Source: Limonium bicolor (Eukaryota > Streptophyta > Magnoliopsida > Caryophyllales > Plumbaginaceae). From it: a stretch of DNA of 64,000 bases. The translations under genes and the position numbers were made by a program. The notes below the pieces were generated by a model. It worked only from the letters and a program-made list of their open reading frames with translations, did no database searches and had not been told where the DNA came from. Below, in pieces: positions 33,011 through 47,056 of the stretch (the stretch's first letter is position 1; each line of letters opens with the position of its first letter). The stretch lies in assembly GCA_023374045.1 (NCBI GenBank), contig CM041779.1, forward strand, positions 299,098,167 to 299,162,166, read 5' to 3'.

Positions 33011-34826
33011 AACTTCCTCACACTTAGCTTTTGCTTGTCCTCAAGCAAATTCAGAATATGACTACTCTTAAGCACCGTAATATCGAAATTTAGGAACAAA
33101 CAGTTACTGAAGGAAAACGAGCAAAATGACAATCAAAAGAATAGTTCTGTTATTTGCTGTAGGTTTTTGCAAACAGTGAAAAAGAGTAGAGTAAAAGCAT
33201 GGAGAAGTTAGATTATAGAAACTGAACATAGATTAGCTTGGGATCTTCCACCGTTTCTTCCTCTAACCTTTAGATGACAAGGGGTGTGAAGTAACGTCTT
33301 ATTCCGTGATACCTTTCAACACCACATACTCATGATCAGAATAGGCAGAATGACATAAATGTTTAACTTTCCATATTTCTTTTCTTCTCTAACACTTTAT
33401 TCTTTCATTTGCACATTAAATTCATCCCCTCAGACTTTTCTCTTCACCCATGTAGTGGTTTTGGGCCAACTATCCCAGATCCCGAGACCTTAGGTAGATA
33501 GGTGTTAAAGCACCCCGAGGACTTAATAACCGAATGAAGAGGCCTGTTTTGGTTCAAAACTTTTAATTCAGATCAGCAGAGTAGCTTGCCTTATCCTTTT
33601 CATACCAAACTTTCTCATCATTGCCAAAATCCCAAGCTAGCCTAATTCAATTTTCATAATCAGCTAATCCACCAAATTTCAGTGAAAACAGATACAATTT
33701 GAATAAACCTATACATACAAACAACCAAAAGCAGAAAGATTCTAGAGGTGGCCATCAGGCTTGTTTTCAAAACCTCAACAAAAATTTTCACCTGGAGATT
33801 CAACATTTATTGGCACTTAAAAGAAGCAATCCTTTCAAAATAAGAGGACAAACAAAAACAAATGTGGCATTAAGTGCAATCGTCAATATTTAGAAAGTAC
33901 CCCTACTTCCTCACACTTAAGAGGAGCAATGTCCTCATTGTACACAAATTAAACCCAAGAAAAGGACTTTCTAAATATTGCAAACTCATCAAAGATTTCA
34001 TTCAGGACAATAATGACTGATAAAAATAATCTTTAAGCATAAAAGTCATGATAGGCTAAACATAAACATTAAAAATAAGGAGAAACTAAAACTCCCCTGA
34101 TATTGTAGATTGAGGAAGGTTCGCTTCCTCATACTTAAGCTTGAACAAGGGGGGTAGCGTTCCTCACACTTACGTTCCAGCAAGTGTCCAGCCTTAGGGG
34201 TACATCAAACACCATAATAAAAATTTCACCTGCACACACTCACAACTACCACAAAAACGCTGAAAGCATTGCATTAAAGCACAGACACCATTGCCACTTC
34301 TAAAAAGAAAAAGAAAAATAAACTAGAAAATAAAAACAAAAATAAAAACATTAATTTAACCACTGGGTTGCCTCCCAGTAAGCTTCCCGTCTTTATAGTC
34401 TTTGGCTAGACTCCTGCTTCGTTATCCCGGATCAAAAATAAAAGTAGATAATAGCTTTGCCAGGAAAACGAAATAGGCAATATTTAAAAGCAAACCACCT
34501 GGATCAAAACAAAGCGTTACTTCGGCAAAAAAATAGGAAAGCGAATACTCCACAAAACCTGATGTTTGAGGAGATACTGCCGGTAACGCTGCTCAATCAG
34601 AAGATCAGGTGTGAATTGCTAACAGGAAATTTGTAAGGGTAAAACTATATACAAAAGAATGAAATAATAAAAGAATGAAAAGAATAAAATAAACCCTACA
34701 ACTCTACTACGGGTAGCAAATAATTCCCGGTCGGAGTATAGTGTGAATATATTATGACCGAGAGTATCAAACCTAAGAGGCTTATAGAAAACTAGTCCTA
34801 ATCCGGGTAAAAGCCTATTCTGAACG
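33011..34826 (-). other. Polypurine tract and 3' non-coding region of element E
   Basis: Directly inside the 3' LTR the minus strand reads GTGTGAGGAAGTT, a polypurine tract. The next 1.8 kb has no credible ORF. Words shared with element B's 3' part (CTTGTCCTCAAGCAAA; TCTTTGGCTAGAC near 34400) show common descent, but where B has integrase next to the latter, E has none. Confidence 0.65.
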
Positions 34827-35969
34827 TGAAATACCCCTAACCTTAAAAACTTTATTAAACGATCTATTAATGATCTAATATGGTTAATAAACATCTAAAT
34901 ATCATTGGGGAACAATCTAAAAGATCTCAACAAGGCAAAACATGCCTTAAGATCGGTAAAGCCAAAAATGTGCTTTAAAGCACCATAAAGATTGTATGAC
35001 CTCAAATAGGATCCAAAGTGGATTCCTAAGTATTATAAGGAAGTAAGGAACACAACAAAACTGTTCTCAAAGAAAACTAAGCTCAGAAACACCCTGTGAC
35101 ACAAAATGTGCACTAAAACACCTTAAAGCACGTTTTTGTGTATGAGCTCTAAGATAACGACTTTTTGTCATTTTAAAGACTGGAGTATATCATTTATATC
35201 ATTAATTTGACATGATAGACTATATTATAAAGTCTAAATCAAAGTTTGAAAATAAAAATCAAAATATGACATTTATTTGTGAATAGTAACCCAAATAGTG
35301 CATTTTAAGCAAAATTGACCAAGTATGGTCAATGGTCAACTAATGACCCTTCTAACCCTTAGGCTGTCGGTAGGAAAGGAGGAAGGAAGACAGCTCACTC
35401 AGCATTAGTGCTAAATATCTTCCTAATTTGATGAATCACCATTTACTATTCCTTTTTATAACATTTTACTCCTTTAAACACATTACCTTGCATTCTCTTG
35501 CCTATTGTCCCATTCCAGCCGAGCCATCAACCCTTCCAAACTCTCTCAAGCTGTGTTCTTGAGTGTGGAAGACAAATCAATCTCTTAAGCACCTAAGGTA
35601 ATGGTTTAAGGCATATTTTAGCTCTTTTTCTTCATCTCTTCATTACCTACACTTGGAGCTCATGATCTATCACTTTCCATGGCTCATTCTCAGTGTTTTA
35701 AGGCTTGAACAAACATCAATCTCGTCTGAAGCAAGTATAGGGACCAAGGTTTCCAAAATTTGCATTTTAAGGTAAAAACATACCTTAAGCATCTCCTTTC
35801 TCCATCCGGTTTGTTCCTTCTGATTTCTATGAGTTTATTCACTCATAATCTTCATATTTACATGTTTATTCAGTTGGTTAACCATTTGGAGCAAGGGTGG
35901 CCGAAAATCAAAGAAAATACCATTCTTTAAGGCATTTTGTCAAGGTAAAACCTATTACCATGACAGCTT

Positions 35970-38900
35970 TGTAACACCCCATCCAAGCCTATCGTGGTTT
36001 ACGCAATTCTGACACTTAATCGAAAACGTCGCAGCGGAAATAACAACACCTGGACCTTGCCACGGTCTGATCGTTAGAATATACCGGCTTAATATATACA
36101 ATACTTACCAAATACTATCCAGGCTCAAAACATTAACATCCACAATCCCACGACCAACCGAGTACTAGTATCGCAATCATAATCAAATCTCAACTTCAAC
36201 AATTTAATATGAACATCGGTGCACAGGCGCACCCGAATTCAAAATAAATGTCCCCTCCGAAGTCTAAATAACCGCTCCTACTCTCGTGTGCGTCCTCATG
36301 GGCCTCTTTACCTGCAAGTGTAAAATAGCCCCCGAGGGGGTCAGCACGAATGCTGGTACAACCCCTCATGGCCCCCAAGCTAACGGGGCTACGACGACTA
36401 ATGTCGATAGCATGGAAATTGATTACATACACAAACATAATATGAAGTGCAATAACAATAACCAACAGATGACATATATAGTTCACAAGCAATGACGACT
36501 CAAGCGTTCTCTTAACAAGTGGGTTAGTAACCCCCTCCTTAGTCCTCAGTTCCCTTAATCTTAGTTCCTTACCTTACCTTAATCTTAATCTCAATCTGTC
36601 TTAACTCACGTATACAAACCTTCCTGGAGGGATTGGTTGTAGCTTAATTTCGAACCTGGTATTTAGGCGATCCCACCCGCACCATCTTAATATGCCACCT
36701 ACTCTGGACGGGAGTCCAACGTAGCTGAGCCGGCAACCGGCCCTAGCAACAAGTCCGAAGACAAGTCCTTAAGCGGAGGGCGGATCTGATTCAGATACGT
36801 CCCCCTTTCACTTAGCATGCATGACCGGAGATCGGTCCCGGTTTCCTCACTCAAGTTCCAGTTAGTGGCATCTTAACACCATGTGCTAGCTAAGCCTTAT
36901 GGGCATTAACCAATAAACCATCAACTTAACTCTATTCTTAACTCATAAGTATAAACTTGTTTTAGTAACAATCTCAGTCTCGCGGGTTAGTGTAAATATA
37001 ACAAATCACAACGAGAACAGTATAACCGGTTGCATGCTTTATCTTGTGTTTAGTCATAGCAATAAACAGATAGCACACAACCGAGGGACACCTCGTTAGC
37101 AAGCAGGTCACGAAAAGGATTGTACCGTTCACCTCGATCGTTGTTTGTTTAACCTTCTTCGGGGTCCCAATTCCACAAACCTAAAACATTCATTCATTCT
37201 TAGGTTATAGTTATTTGCACCTTACTTAACTCACTTAGTCCCCTGGACTTCCATTCAATAACTCTCAAGTCTTTATCTCTTAGTCTTACAAACTTAACTT
37301 TAAACATTAAAACTTATACTTAATCTAACTTAATTCCTCAGTTCTTAGGGTCCCAATCACCCACTCCCTACCCATGGCATACCCATTACCCATTACCATT
37401 TTTAGAAATTGAAATTTCTTTTTTTTTTTTTTAGGCTCGCCGGACTTACCGACCGACTTGCCAAGTCCGGTCCATTCCAGTACCTTTTACCATTGGAAAA
37501 TTCACTCCGACCGGACTTATCATGTCCGGTCCTATTCCGGTCGATTCCAGAGACTTATAATCTGTACTAAATTTCAGGCCGACCGGACTTACAAGTCCGG
37601 TCCCCATGTCCGGTCCATTCCAGAACATTTTCCCTCTCCAAAACAAGCCCGACCGGACTTGCAAGTCTCGGTCCCCCAAGTCCGGTCGATTCCAGAAACA
37701 TTTCCCGGTATGTAACAGAGCCCACCGACCTTGCAAGTCCGGTCCTAAGGCCGGTCGCTCTAAAAACTTGTTTCTAAATTCCTTTCAACTCCAAACTTCT
37801 CCTCATATATCCTAATATGTTATAACCCTCATTTGGGCACCTCAAATACACCTTAAGCCCTCCTTAAAATACCTTAAATCATCCCAAAATCCATCTTAGT
37901 CATTAGCATTTTCCTTGTAATAATGCTAACACTTGTAATGTTGTTCATCTTAGGTTTCTTTGTGGTGGTTCATACCTAATGTAACCACTATGCCAAATGT
38001 TTTCTTCTTCACCACTATTACAATCATCTCCCAAGCATCTCTCACTATCTAAACTCTTTTAGCATTCACTAAAGTTCCTTAACAGTTTAAACTTCCATCA
38101 CCTCCATTATTTCCTTCCTAGTTGTCACCAACATTTGCCTAAGTCCTAAATACCCAAATACATTCTTTTGATTTCTAAACATTCCATGGTGATACCTAAG
38201 TCATCATAAGTCATTAAAACATCTTAACTTCACCCTTTTTCATCAGACAACCCATAGAACTCTCCTAGTATTTCTCTTTCTAGTCCATTAAATCCCCTTA
38301 GAATATCTTAAACACTTAAACTCTCCTCTTTAAATTTTGTTGCCATAGGTTCTCTAGTAATATAGTACTTCCTAAACACATGGTTTTTCTTCATCAAACA
38401 ACCAATACCACACAAATTCTCATCAAGCACCTTAACCCCCAATTTACACTAAAACTTCACACACACATCATCATATAGTGCTTAAGCTTAAAATGCTTGG
38501 CACTTAGGCCCTAAATACAATATCTTAACCACTGAATTTCCACTTATATGATGCCTTCAACCTGCGAATACACTCAACAAGGCTCCCATTGAAAAAAAAT
38601 GCTTCTTGTACTTCACCTTTATATTCTTAAACTATCTCTTTTCTCATTTGCTCCTTAGTCACAAGTTCACAAGAATAGTCATTTTTTTTCCTAGGTTTTA
38701 GCACCTTCCCAATATCTAAACTCTACACTAAACTCATCATATACCCACATCTCATTTCCTTAAACAACAAGACACCTTAAGGTAAGTAATTTACCTTTTT
38801 TCTCACAAGCTTAAAAGCTTTTCTCCTTAGGTTTTTTCCTTTGTTCAATCTCAGTCACCAATTGTATTCTCCTTGCCAATGTTCAAACCAATATCCAATG

Positions 38901-40072
38901 ACTCCAATGAGTACTAGATAACACATTAACCCTAAGAACAACCTAGGTTTACAATATGTTTTAAGGTATTAATGTGATTGTTTTTAACTTGGTCTCAAGA
39001 CAACCTTGGATGTGAGCAAGAATGACCTCCTCTCCCCTTTGAAGAGTAAAAACAAGCTAGAACAAGGCATAAACATGGAGTCCCATGAGTAGATATTTCG
39101 GTCAAGTGAAAAAATGGTGGAAACCTAGATTTTCTTACACTTTCTTTACCTTAGAGCTGGAGATGCCAATGGAGTCTCCAAACTTGAATTTCCTCCTCTA
39201 ATGGTGGTTTGACTTGGCACCAAATGAAGCTCTTGAAGTTTTGAAAAGATAGAAAGGAGGAGCTTGAGCTAACTAAGAAGAATATGTATTTTGTTTTGGA
39301 TTTGGAGCTTAAATGAGCAAGTGGTATGCAAGAGAAGGTGGAGCTTTCAATGAGGTGAGCTCTACGTGAATGGAGAAGAGAAGGAGCAAGAAATCGTGGG
39401 CAACAAGGGAAATGAAGAAGTGAGGAAGAGTAAGCAAAAGTGATATTTATCTTAAAAGGTGAATATGTTTTATGCTTTATAACTTACTATTTGCCTTCTC
39501 TTTACTTAGTTTAGATAATGTGGTGAGTCACACTAAAGAAACCGCCCCCTTTAGTTAGTGAGGGTAGTTTAGTCTTTTGTTACCAAATGTCTCACTTATA
39601 TAGACTTATGTTAAACTAGCTAATAAATTCACTATTCATCAAAACAAGGCACATTGTTGTGAATTTTTGATTTCCCATTGATATAGACCTCCAAAATGTT
39701 ACTATATAGTACACATATTAATTAAAGTAATGATGGACATTTAGCCATTCAAACTCATTTACAGACAATTTTTCAAAACGTGGCTTTAAGACTCCTTAAG
39801 CACATTTTGTTTTTAACTTGTTTCAAGCTTGGTTTTCTTTGGTAATTGACTTAAAATGACATTAGGATATTACTAAGGTCTTAGAACAATATTTGGGTAC
39901 TCTCCCATGTCTCTCCAAGCTTAGAGCACGTTTTTGCTTAAACCGCTCTTTTGGTGTTTCCTTATATTTTCTTTGATTAGAAATGTTTCTTAATGTTTCT
40001 AAGGCATTATTTAGCCTTCTTATATCTTAGTTATCATTTAAACACCATATCTAAGTTGGGCGTATTTCAACA
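35970..40072 (-). repeat. Solo LTR of the element D family nested in the solo LTR 34827-43638
   Basis: On the plus strand starts TGTAACACCCCATCCAAGCC and ends CGTATTTCAACA, closely similar along its whole 4.1 kb to element D's LTR (51485-55614). A perfect 5-bp duplication AGCTT flanks it (35965-35969, 40073-40077). It carries its own five-unit hairpin array (37439-37757). It has more differences from D's LTRs than those have from each other, so it is older. Confidence 0.92.
37439..37757. repeat. Hairpin array, 5 units, in the solo LTR of the D family
   Basis: Units start at about 37439, 37509, 37581, 37651 and 37723 (spacing 70-72 bp). Arms are mostly GACCGGACTT with AAGTCCGGTC, in places a perfect 22-bp palindrome apart from one base, and units are followed by ATTCCAG. 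The outer GGACTT arm replaces the GACCTT of other arrays while pairing is kept. Confidence 0.9.
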
Positions 40073-43000
40073 AGCTTGTTGTTGTCTAGCTATTTCCTAT
40101 GTTTATATGGTGAATTTAACACCATGTGGTGTGTTTAATTCAGGCCGAAATCCTTTGGAAACTTCCTTGCATTTTAAGGTGATTTTTGCCTTAAATCTTA
40201 CATTAATTGTTCTTTATGGTTAAGCTCAAGCTTGGAGTATAACCATATCTTATTCTGGTGTATTAAACATGTCTAAATGATGTGATGATTTTTCCTCCAA
40301 GCTTCCGAGTTGTTACAAGGATAAATCAAGGTATAAACACCTTGAACTTATGATTTTTATGATTTCTTAGCATATATATATTATGTGCCAAGAGTGGAGT
40401 TAAATATATGGGCTATTTTAACCTAGGAATGGAAAAAAATGACTAAGATAAATTAAGCTAGTCATTTAGGTGATTTAATTAACATAATGGTCAAATTATG
40501 ACATTATGTGGAAAAATAATAAACTACAGCAAGGCCGTGAGTTTATTTAAAATTGAGCTATTTATGTGTAATTTTATGTTATAAAGAAAAGTTGTAATAA
40601 GGCCATGTCATTAGGCCATTTTAATTTAAGTTTAAAGCTTATTTAGTTTAATTTATGCTTATATAATTAAGTTTGGGGTCAAATGGTAATTACTAGTAAA
40701 ATATAAAGCCGCGGGCTTAATTTGGAGGAATTTAGGGTTTTTAAAATGAATTTAATAAAAATTATAACATTTTATAAAGTTTTGGGTCAAAATTGTAAAA
40801 ATAGAAAACTATAGGGTATAATTAGTGATTACCGAAAGTTTGGTCCCAATTTGGTATTCGAAGTCAAATTTGACTATATAGGAGACTTTGACCAAGTTTG
40901 GAGAATTTAAGAAATTAAAATACTACCTTATATTAAGATACTTATTAAATTGTAAAAGATTTATAATTGTTGGGGTGGTATTGTGATTTCCGAAAACTAG
41001 GGGTACTAAATGGAGTTTAGTACAAACCTTAGGTTATTAGGAATTTTTAGAAGTTTATTTGGTTAAATTTGGAGTTTATATGAATTATAGTATATATATG
41101 ATATTTCATGACATTGTTACAATCGGTAATATATGGGTAAAAACCGAGATTTATAGAAAGTATAAGGTTAGAAATGATATTTATAACCTTTTGGTATAGT
41201 TTGGTAATTTTTGGAGTTATATATAAGGTTTTATAAAGATATATGTATAATATATAGTTTTAACGACATTAGAAAACTATGTATTATAAATTGGGTTAGA
41301 TTTGTGATTTATGGAAGTTTAGTGGTATATAGTGAAAGCCGAGAGTATAAGGGGCTATTTGGTAATATATAACAATTTATAAGTATAGGTTATAATTGTT
41401 TTAATGACATAAATGTCATAATATATGTTATATAACTATAATATAACATTGTATTAATTATGTGGTGGATTTTGTAAATACTTAAGAAAAATGGGTGTTG
41501 TTCGGTAATATGGGCATTTTTAAATGAAAATTTATAGTATGGTTTTTAATGTTATAAAGGGTGTAACATTTATAATATAAGAAACATTCATTAAAGAGAA
41601 TGAATATATTTTAAAGATTTGCCATATAATAAATAGTCCCATAATACATGTATATAATTAATAAATATATGTTATGGTGTAGGAAATATAATATGGTTTA
41701 ATAACCAAGTATTATCATAATTAAAATGATATAAGATAAAGGGAAAAGAATTACAAACATTAGATATGGAAGTTCTAATGTTAGGTGTATACATGGAATA
41801 ATAAGGATTTATATAATCCAAAGTATTTTTACACATGAGTTATACTACATTTAACTTGGAAAAACAAACCTTAGGAAAATAAATACTAAGGTGAGATGTA
41901 TAATATACGGTAAAGAATTATACATGCAATATAGAAATAAACTATATGATATACAAGGGTATACTAAGTTACATGCGATAACAAGTTCAACATTTAGTAT
42001 ATTTATATACGAGACGAGACTACGCATGTAATATAACGTTTTTCTAAATCCCGAGTTAAGCCGAAAACCCGACAAACGTTGATAGTTAGTAACGGGGGAT
42101 TAACCGGGAGGTATTAGTGACGGTACGGGGTACCGTAGAGTTATGTTGTTATATGGGATTCTAATCAGTAGCATTATGTATTGTTAGACTGTTAGAGACG
42201 ACACACGGAGCATCGGATCTAGCTGATTCATACTCCACCATTATACAATCAGGGTGAACGGTATGTTGTTACGTGTCTCTGATTGTCTCTGAGGGCTTCC
42301 TCAGTTCAGACTTCTGTGTGATTTGTGATAAGATTGTTTGTCTGAATGTGTGAATAAATATGCATGAACTGTATATTTATAGCTGCTTATTATTTACTGT
42401 TGTCGGGTTAACAGTATCGGTTCGTATATATGGACCTATATATATATAAAACGAACTAGCGGCTATGGTGCTATCTTATATGCAATATAAGGATCGTCAG
42501 AAAAAACGTTGTAGCACTAGGATAATAAGATATACATATTATCCAAGACTTAAATACGGAGCATTGGCCTTTCTAAACGCCGCTCTCGTACCTAACACTG
42601 GATCCCGAGTTTGCAGACTCCAGATTGGACTAATGACCTTAGTCTGCTGTGTTAGAAAAATTGGTAATGCGATGCGATGGTATAATTAATAAACATAACA
42701 AAGCCAAGAGGATGTGGCTCTTGGTGCGCGCTGTGATCACAAAAACGATACTAGGATGTCCGCGTACGGGTCCGCAAGTATCAAGAAAATTTCCCGTGAG
42801 CTAGGATGGCTCGTTGGTCGGAGACTCTACCGCTGGAGTGGCTACTGCCGTGGGTGACCCGCCATAGTATATGGGTAATTTAGAGGCACGTCGTTTTTAA
42901 CGAGACGTTGTCACTAGGTATAATCGAACATTTATTACAGTTGAGACTTGTACATTGGCGAACAATATTGGTTCCTATACCAAGGACGGGAGTTAATACT

Positions 43001-43793
43001 TGTTTATTGTTCTCGTTGTTTCGCCCTGTTGTTCACTGGTTATACTGTGTGGTTTATATTATATGTGTATTGGTGGTTGTGTTATTGTATGGATATTACT
43101 GTTAAATGTTTTACAGTTTAAATATTAAAACGGTATTGCATGTAACGAATCTCATGCTCTCGACCAATTGATTGAGGGGTTTGAGGAGGCATGACGGGGC
43201 ATGAGATAACATACTCAGCAGGGGCTGATTCCATACCACAAACCATTTTTATTTCAGGAGACTAGCTGGTGGGTCGACGTGAGGCGCGACAGTTATATTT
43301 ACGTTTGACTAGTCTTGGTGCGGTTTGAGACTATAGTTATCTTGGACTCGGGTTTGTAAACCGAGGTGTGTATTTTGGTTAGACGCTCACGTGTACGGTT
43401 TGTAATAACGGTTGTTGTTGGATTTATTTTAAATTGCTTAAGCACTACTATCTATCTCTTGTGGTCACTGCGGGAATACGTTTCGTATGTTGATTATCAT
43501 GTAACTAGTTATCACCCGTATGGGCGAGTGATAACAGTGACACCATTAGAGCGACATTCTGTTATTTACCGCCGCGATTTATTTACTATGTACGACGTTT
43601 ATATTATATTTAGGAGCCGGATTAGTAGGGGTGTTACAGAACGGGGGGAATTGAGAATAATAATTAAACTAAAACTACTAACTAAATAAACTAATTTTCC
43701 TTGACTAGGGTCAATTATCAGTGTAAGAACTTCATATGATCAATGATCAAGGATGGCAAGTCTCGAAAAGAATTTGTTTCTCGCAAAATGAAT

Positions 43794-44943
43794 ATGTCGG
43801 GTTTCCTGCCGGACCTCCAATACCCGGCATAGTCAAGGCCTTTGAATATGCCGGACATCTTCCATCCGACACTACATTTGGCATCTTCATTTCGTAAATA
43901 CCATTTCCTATTTCTGGATCGGATAATAGGAACCCATTATCCACATTCACCTCGTGCGTAGCTAATGCCGCAAATACAAACAAAATAATGGGGAAACAAG
44001 AGATTAATCCTAAACCTTAGCATTTGTTGCCCCTTTTCAAAACAACAATATTAAAGATCACCAAAATCCTAATCTATCCTACTCGTGCTTTTGTAAGCCT
44101 TAAATAGGACTTAGAGATAAGCGAATAAGTAGCTAACTCATTCCACTTGTAAGGAGACTAGAACTCGAGTTAAGAAACTCGTAAATTCCATATATGATCA
44201 TAAGAGTTTTACAAGGAAATTCATCTCTAACCAAATAACTAACAAGGAATTCTACATCACCATCCACACAATTACAAGAAGAGAATACAAAGGGGAAGAA
44301 GGAGATGTTCATAGCCTTAACCCGACAAGGTCTTCTTCTTCTCTTCGCGTGGATGGATCTGTAGAATTTCCTTGGACACCAACAATGGAGTGGGGCAGAG
44401 ATAGAGACGTGAATGGAGTGTATAAGGGTGTTGAAGTGTGTGGAAAAGTGTAGCCCCTCGTCTTATTTATAGACACCATATTCATCTTGTGCCGGGTGGC
44501 ATGCCGGGTCTATTGGATCCGGCACCACATGTTAAATGCGGGTAACCGTTAACGGTCAAAACTGCCAGGCGAAGAGAACATGTGCCAGACAGGATATGTC
44601 CGGCACCATACCCGGCAGCGGTTGGAAATCACCTGGAAAATATGTGCTGTCGAATGGTCAACCGAGGCGACTTTTCACTTATGCCGGATATGAAGTACCC
44701 GACATCACGCCCGGCAAAGCTTCTTTTCTGTTCCGTACTTGTGCCATGCAGGAGTTACCTGGCCTTATGTCCGGCATTTTGGTCAGAAGTATTTCCTTGC
44801 ATGGAAAACATATAAAAACATCAATCTGAACAAATAATAGACTTTATACATAATATAATATAAATACTAACTGTTATAACCTTATTTACACTAATATATT
44901 CCTAAATCTAATACAATAAATATGATAAGTCTGTGGCTTATCA
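43794..44943 (-). repeat. Solo LTR (TGATAAG type) inside the Gag-like ORF of element E
   Basis: 1,150 bp flanked by TGAAT at 43789-43793 and 44944-44948. In minus direction it starts TGATAAGCCACAGACTTATC, the TGATAAG start seen in B and E, and ends CCCGACAT. A TATTTATA box-like word lies near 44463. It has two clusters of CCGGCA/TGCCGG palindromes (43795-43872 and 44488-44777). Confidence 0.8.
43795..44777. repeat. CCGGCA/TGCCGG palindrome clusters in solo LTR 43794-44943
   Basis: Repeated words TGCCGGAC, CCCGGCA, ATGTCCGGCA and GTGCCGGG in inverted arrangement, at the two ends of the LTR. They resemble the GTCCGG-based arrays of the other families in design, not in exact sequence. Confidence 0.7.
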
Positions 44944-45836
44944 TGAATGGCTCTTCTTCCTCAAATTGGAGGATGTAGACATCCTCCTTCTGTTGGTGAG
45001 GCTCCTTGGAATGATTGTGAAGTTGATGACTAGTTGAAGGTGGCTCTTCCTTCTTAAATTTGAGGCTGCAAACATTTTCCTCAAGTGTTACAGGCTTAAT
45101 GGAAAATACTTGTTGGCAGACAATTGTTGAGGAAGCTTCAATTTCTTCAACCTCTCTGAAATAAACTATCTGGTATCTCTACTGGTTCGCAGACCAGATT
45201 GGAAAAGATAGTCTCGATCACTGGATAGTCGGGTTGAGTCGAGGTTGGGGAGGGAGGGCAATATGACTCTTCAGCGTGTCGTTCAACCTCTTCATCAGGC
45301 TCCTCTTCAGCTTCAAAAATAATAGACTTGGAATGATCTTTACCCATCAAAGTCTCTGCTTGAATTTGGTCCACTAGGTTCGAATGACTTTGATTTTGGA
45401 GGAAATTTGTCTGCTCTTGTGCTAGTTGCTGCAAGATCTGATTTAGTTGCCTCTCCCAACTCCGGTTTATAGCTTCTTGCTCAGCAAATTTGGCATCTAA
45501 ACTGGCAAACCTAGCATTGGTGATTTTCTTTTGCTCTAGGATCTCTGTAAGCATGCTCTCTATCTTGCTCGTATCCTCCTTAGGAGGCTCCTGATAAGTG
45601 TAGAATTGTTGTTCCTCCATCTGCATTCTAGTCTGCTCACTTTCCCACCAATAGGGTTGTCGATAAGATGATTGTTGTGGCTGGTAATAATCTTGTCGCC
45701 TGAACTGGTTGTAACTTTGAGTACCCGGCTGATTATACCTGTTCAAATTTTGCTCTATGTTCATTATAGCTACCATCGTCTCCAACTGTGTCAGCACTCT
45801 TCTCAACTCATCCATGTTATCCTCCATTGTCAGCAA

Positions 45837-46495
45837 CTAGCCTCTTTAAAAACAAAAATAAAAGGTAAAATAGAACTATAAATATAAAAGAAACACAAAA
45901 ACCAAATTAACTAAACAAAATAACAAAGAGAAACAAAATATAAATAAAGAGAAAATTGCTAGAATAAATAACAAATAAATAAAATAAAAATGGTAAATAA
46001 TAAACACAATAAAAGGAAAAATAAAACTAGATGAGTTCCATAAACAAATACTAACGTAAAAGGTAATTGGAAAGAAAGTCCTAAACTAAAGGAAATTCAA
46101 GTCTTAACCACGTTAAATCCTATCATCAAAAAACAAATTGAAAAGTAAAACTAGAAACCGCAATTAATCCTAACTAACACTAATTAACCAGCAATTTAAA
46201 AATAAAATAAAATAAATACGAAGACTTAACCTACAGTACGCTAATGTATCAACTAAGAAAGAAAATGGAAACGACAATAAATCCAAAAGAAAAAGAATAG
46301 ACTAAATCGGAAAAAGATAAAAAATAAATAAAAATAACCTACTGAAACGAATTTGAAGGAAACAAAAACAAAAAGAATTTGATCGTACTAAAAAAAACTA
46401 AAATATAAAAAAAAATATTAAACAAGATAAAAGTAGAAAAATTAAAATAAAATCTCAATCAAATAAATAAAAATGTCAATTAACCGTGCCAGAGG
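45837..46495 (-). other. Leader of element E between PBS and Gag-like ORF
   Basis: About 660 bp, extremely A-rich on the plus strand (many AAATAAA words). No ORF. No other structure recognised. Confidence 0.6.
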
Positions 46496-46516
46496 TCCCC
46501 GACAACGGCGCAAACA
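46496..46516 (-). other. Primer binding site of element E
   Basis: The minus strand reads TTTGCGCCGTTGTCGGGGAC a few bases after the 5' LTR end. This is close to the TGGCGCCGTTGCCGGGGA site, complementary to tRNA-Asp, that is characteristic of Athila/TAT elements. Confidence 0.8.
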
Positions 46517-47056
46517 ATCGGTGTTAGCATAAATATGTGTTACTATACTTCTACCTAGGCAGTGTACCTATCGTTTTGCGGAATAGTGAATTGAGTGGGG
46601 GTTGTCGATCTCAGGGACCTCATTCATATAATTGACAATTTATTTACTAACTGAGAAATTAAACTAAGAAAACAGGAAACATCATTTTTTCAGGTTTTAC
46701 TTAATTTAATAAAAAAAGACTCAACAAACTGACATAAAATAATGAAATGGTAAAAAGATAAAAATAAACTAAATAAAAAAATAAAGATTGAAACTCTAAA
46801 GAAGCACCCCAGATTGTTCTGCAAACCTTCACTTTATTAATCTATTTATAAACTCTTCCCTAATTCCGCAATAAACTCAGGAATCTTAATTAATTCGTTG
46901 ACCGGTCCCTGTACAACAAATCCTAACCGGTAGAAATAACAAGCCGCAAACCATGCCCAAGTCAATTCTAACCAATCGCTTTATTACCAATTCCTATTGG
47001 AGACGGATTAACCTATAGGCAAACCATGCTTCTAGACGTTAATCCAGTTTAACTTC

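Larger units (their letters stand above)
34827..43638 (+). repeat. Solo LTR of a gypsy family inside element E, itself interrupted
   Basis: Starts TGAAATACCCCTAACC (34827) and ends GGGGTGTTACA (43638), flanked by a perfect 5-bp target duplication GAACG (34822-34826 and 43639-43643). Without the nested solo LTR at 35970-40072 it is about 4.7 kb. The ends resemble the LTR ends of element D read in the opposite direction. Very AT-rich from 40320 to 42100. ORFs predicted inside are short and I see no protein motif. Confidence 0.88.
43718..45836 (-). pseudogene. Gag-like ORF of element E, interrupted by a solo LTR
   Basis: Starts at 45836 (MLTMEDNMDELRRVLTQLET). The frame to 45147 is rich in Q, Y and N (QDYYQPQQSSYRQPYWW) then has an amphipathic stretch (NARFASLDAKFAEQEAINRS, LNQILQQLAQEQ) that may form a coiled coil, and an acidic part. 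After one frameshift near 45150 the frame goes on to 44949. There a 1,150-bp solo LTR with TGAAT duplications interrupts it, and the same frame resumes at 43793 and ends at 43718-43720. That the frame joins across the removed insertion confirms the boundaries. The composition resembles the C-terminal part of Athila Gag; a capsid core and zinc knuckle are not evident. Confidence 0.7.

Noticed and set aside
40320..43638. Possible genes in the AT-rich stretch
   Set aside because: Lies within a solo LTR bounded by GAACG duplications; the ORFs are short and lack motifs.
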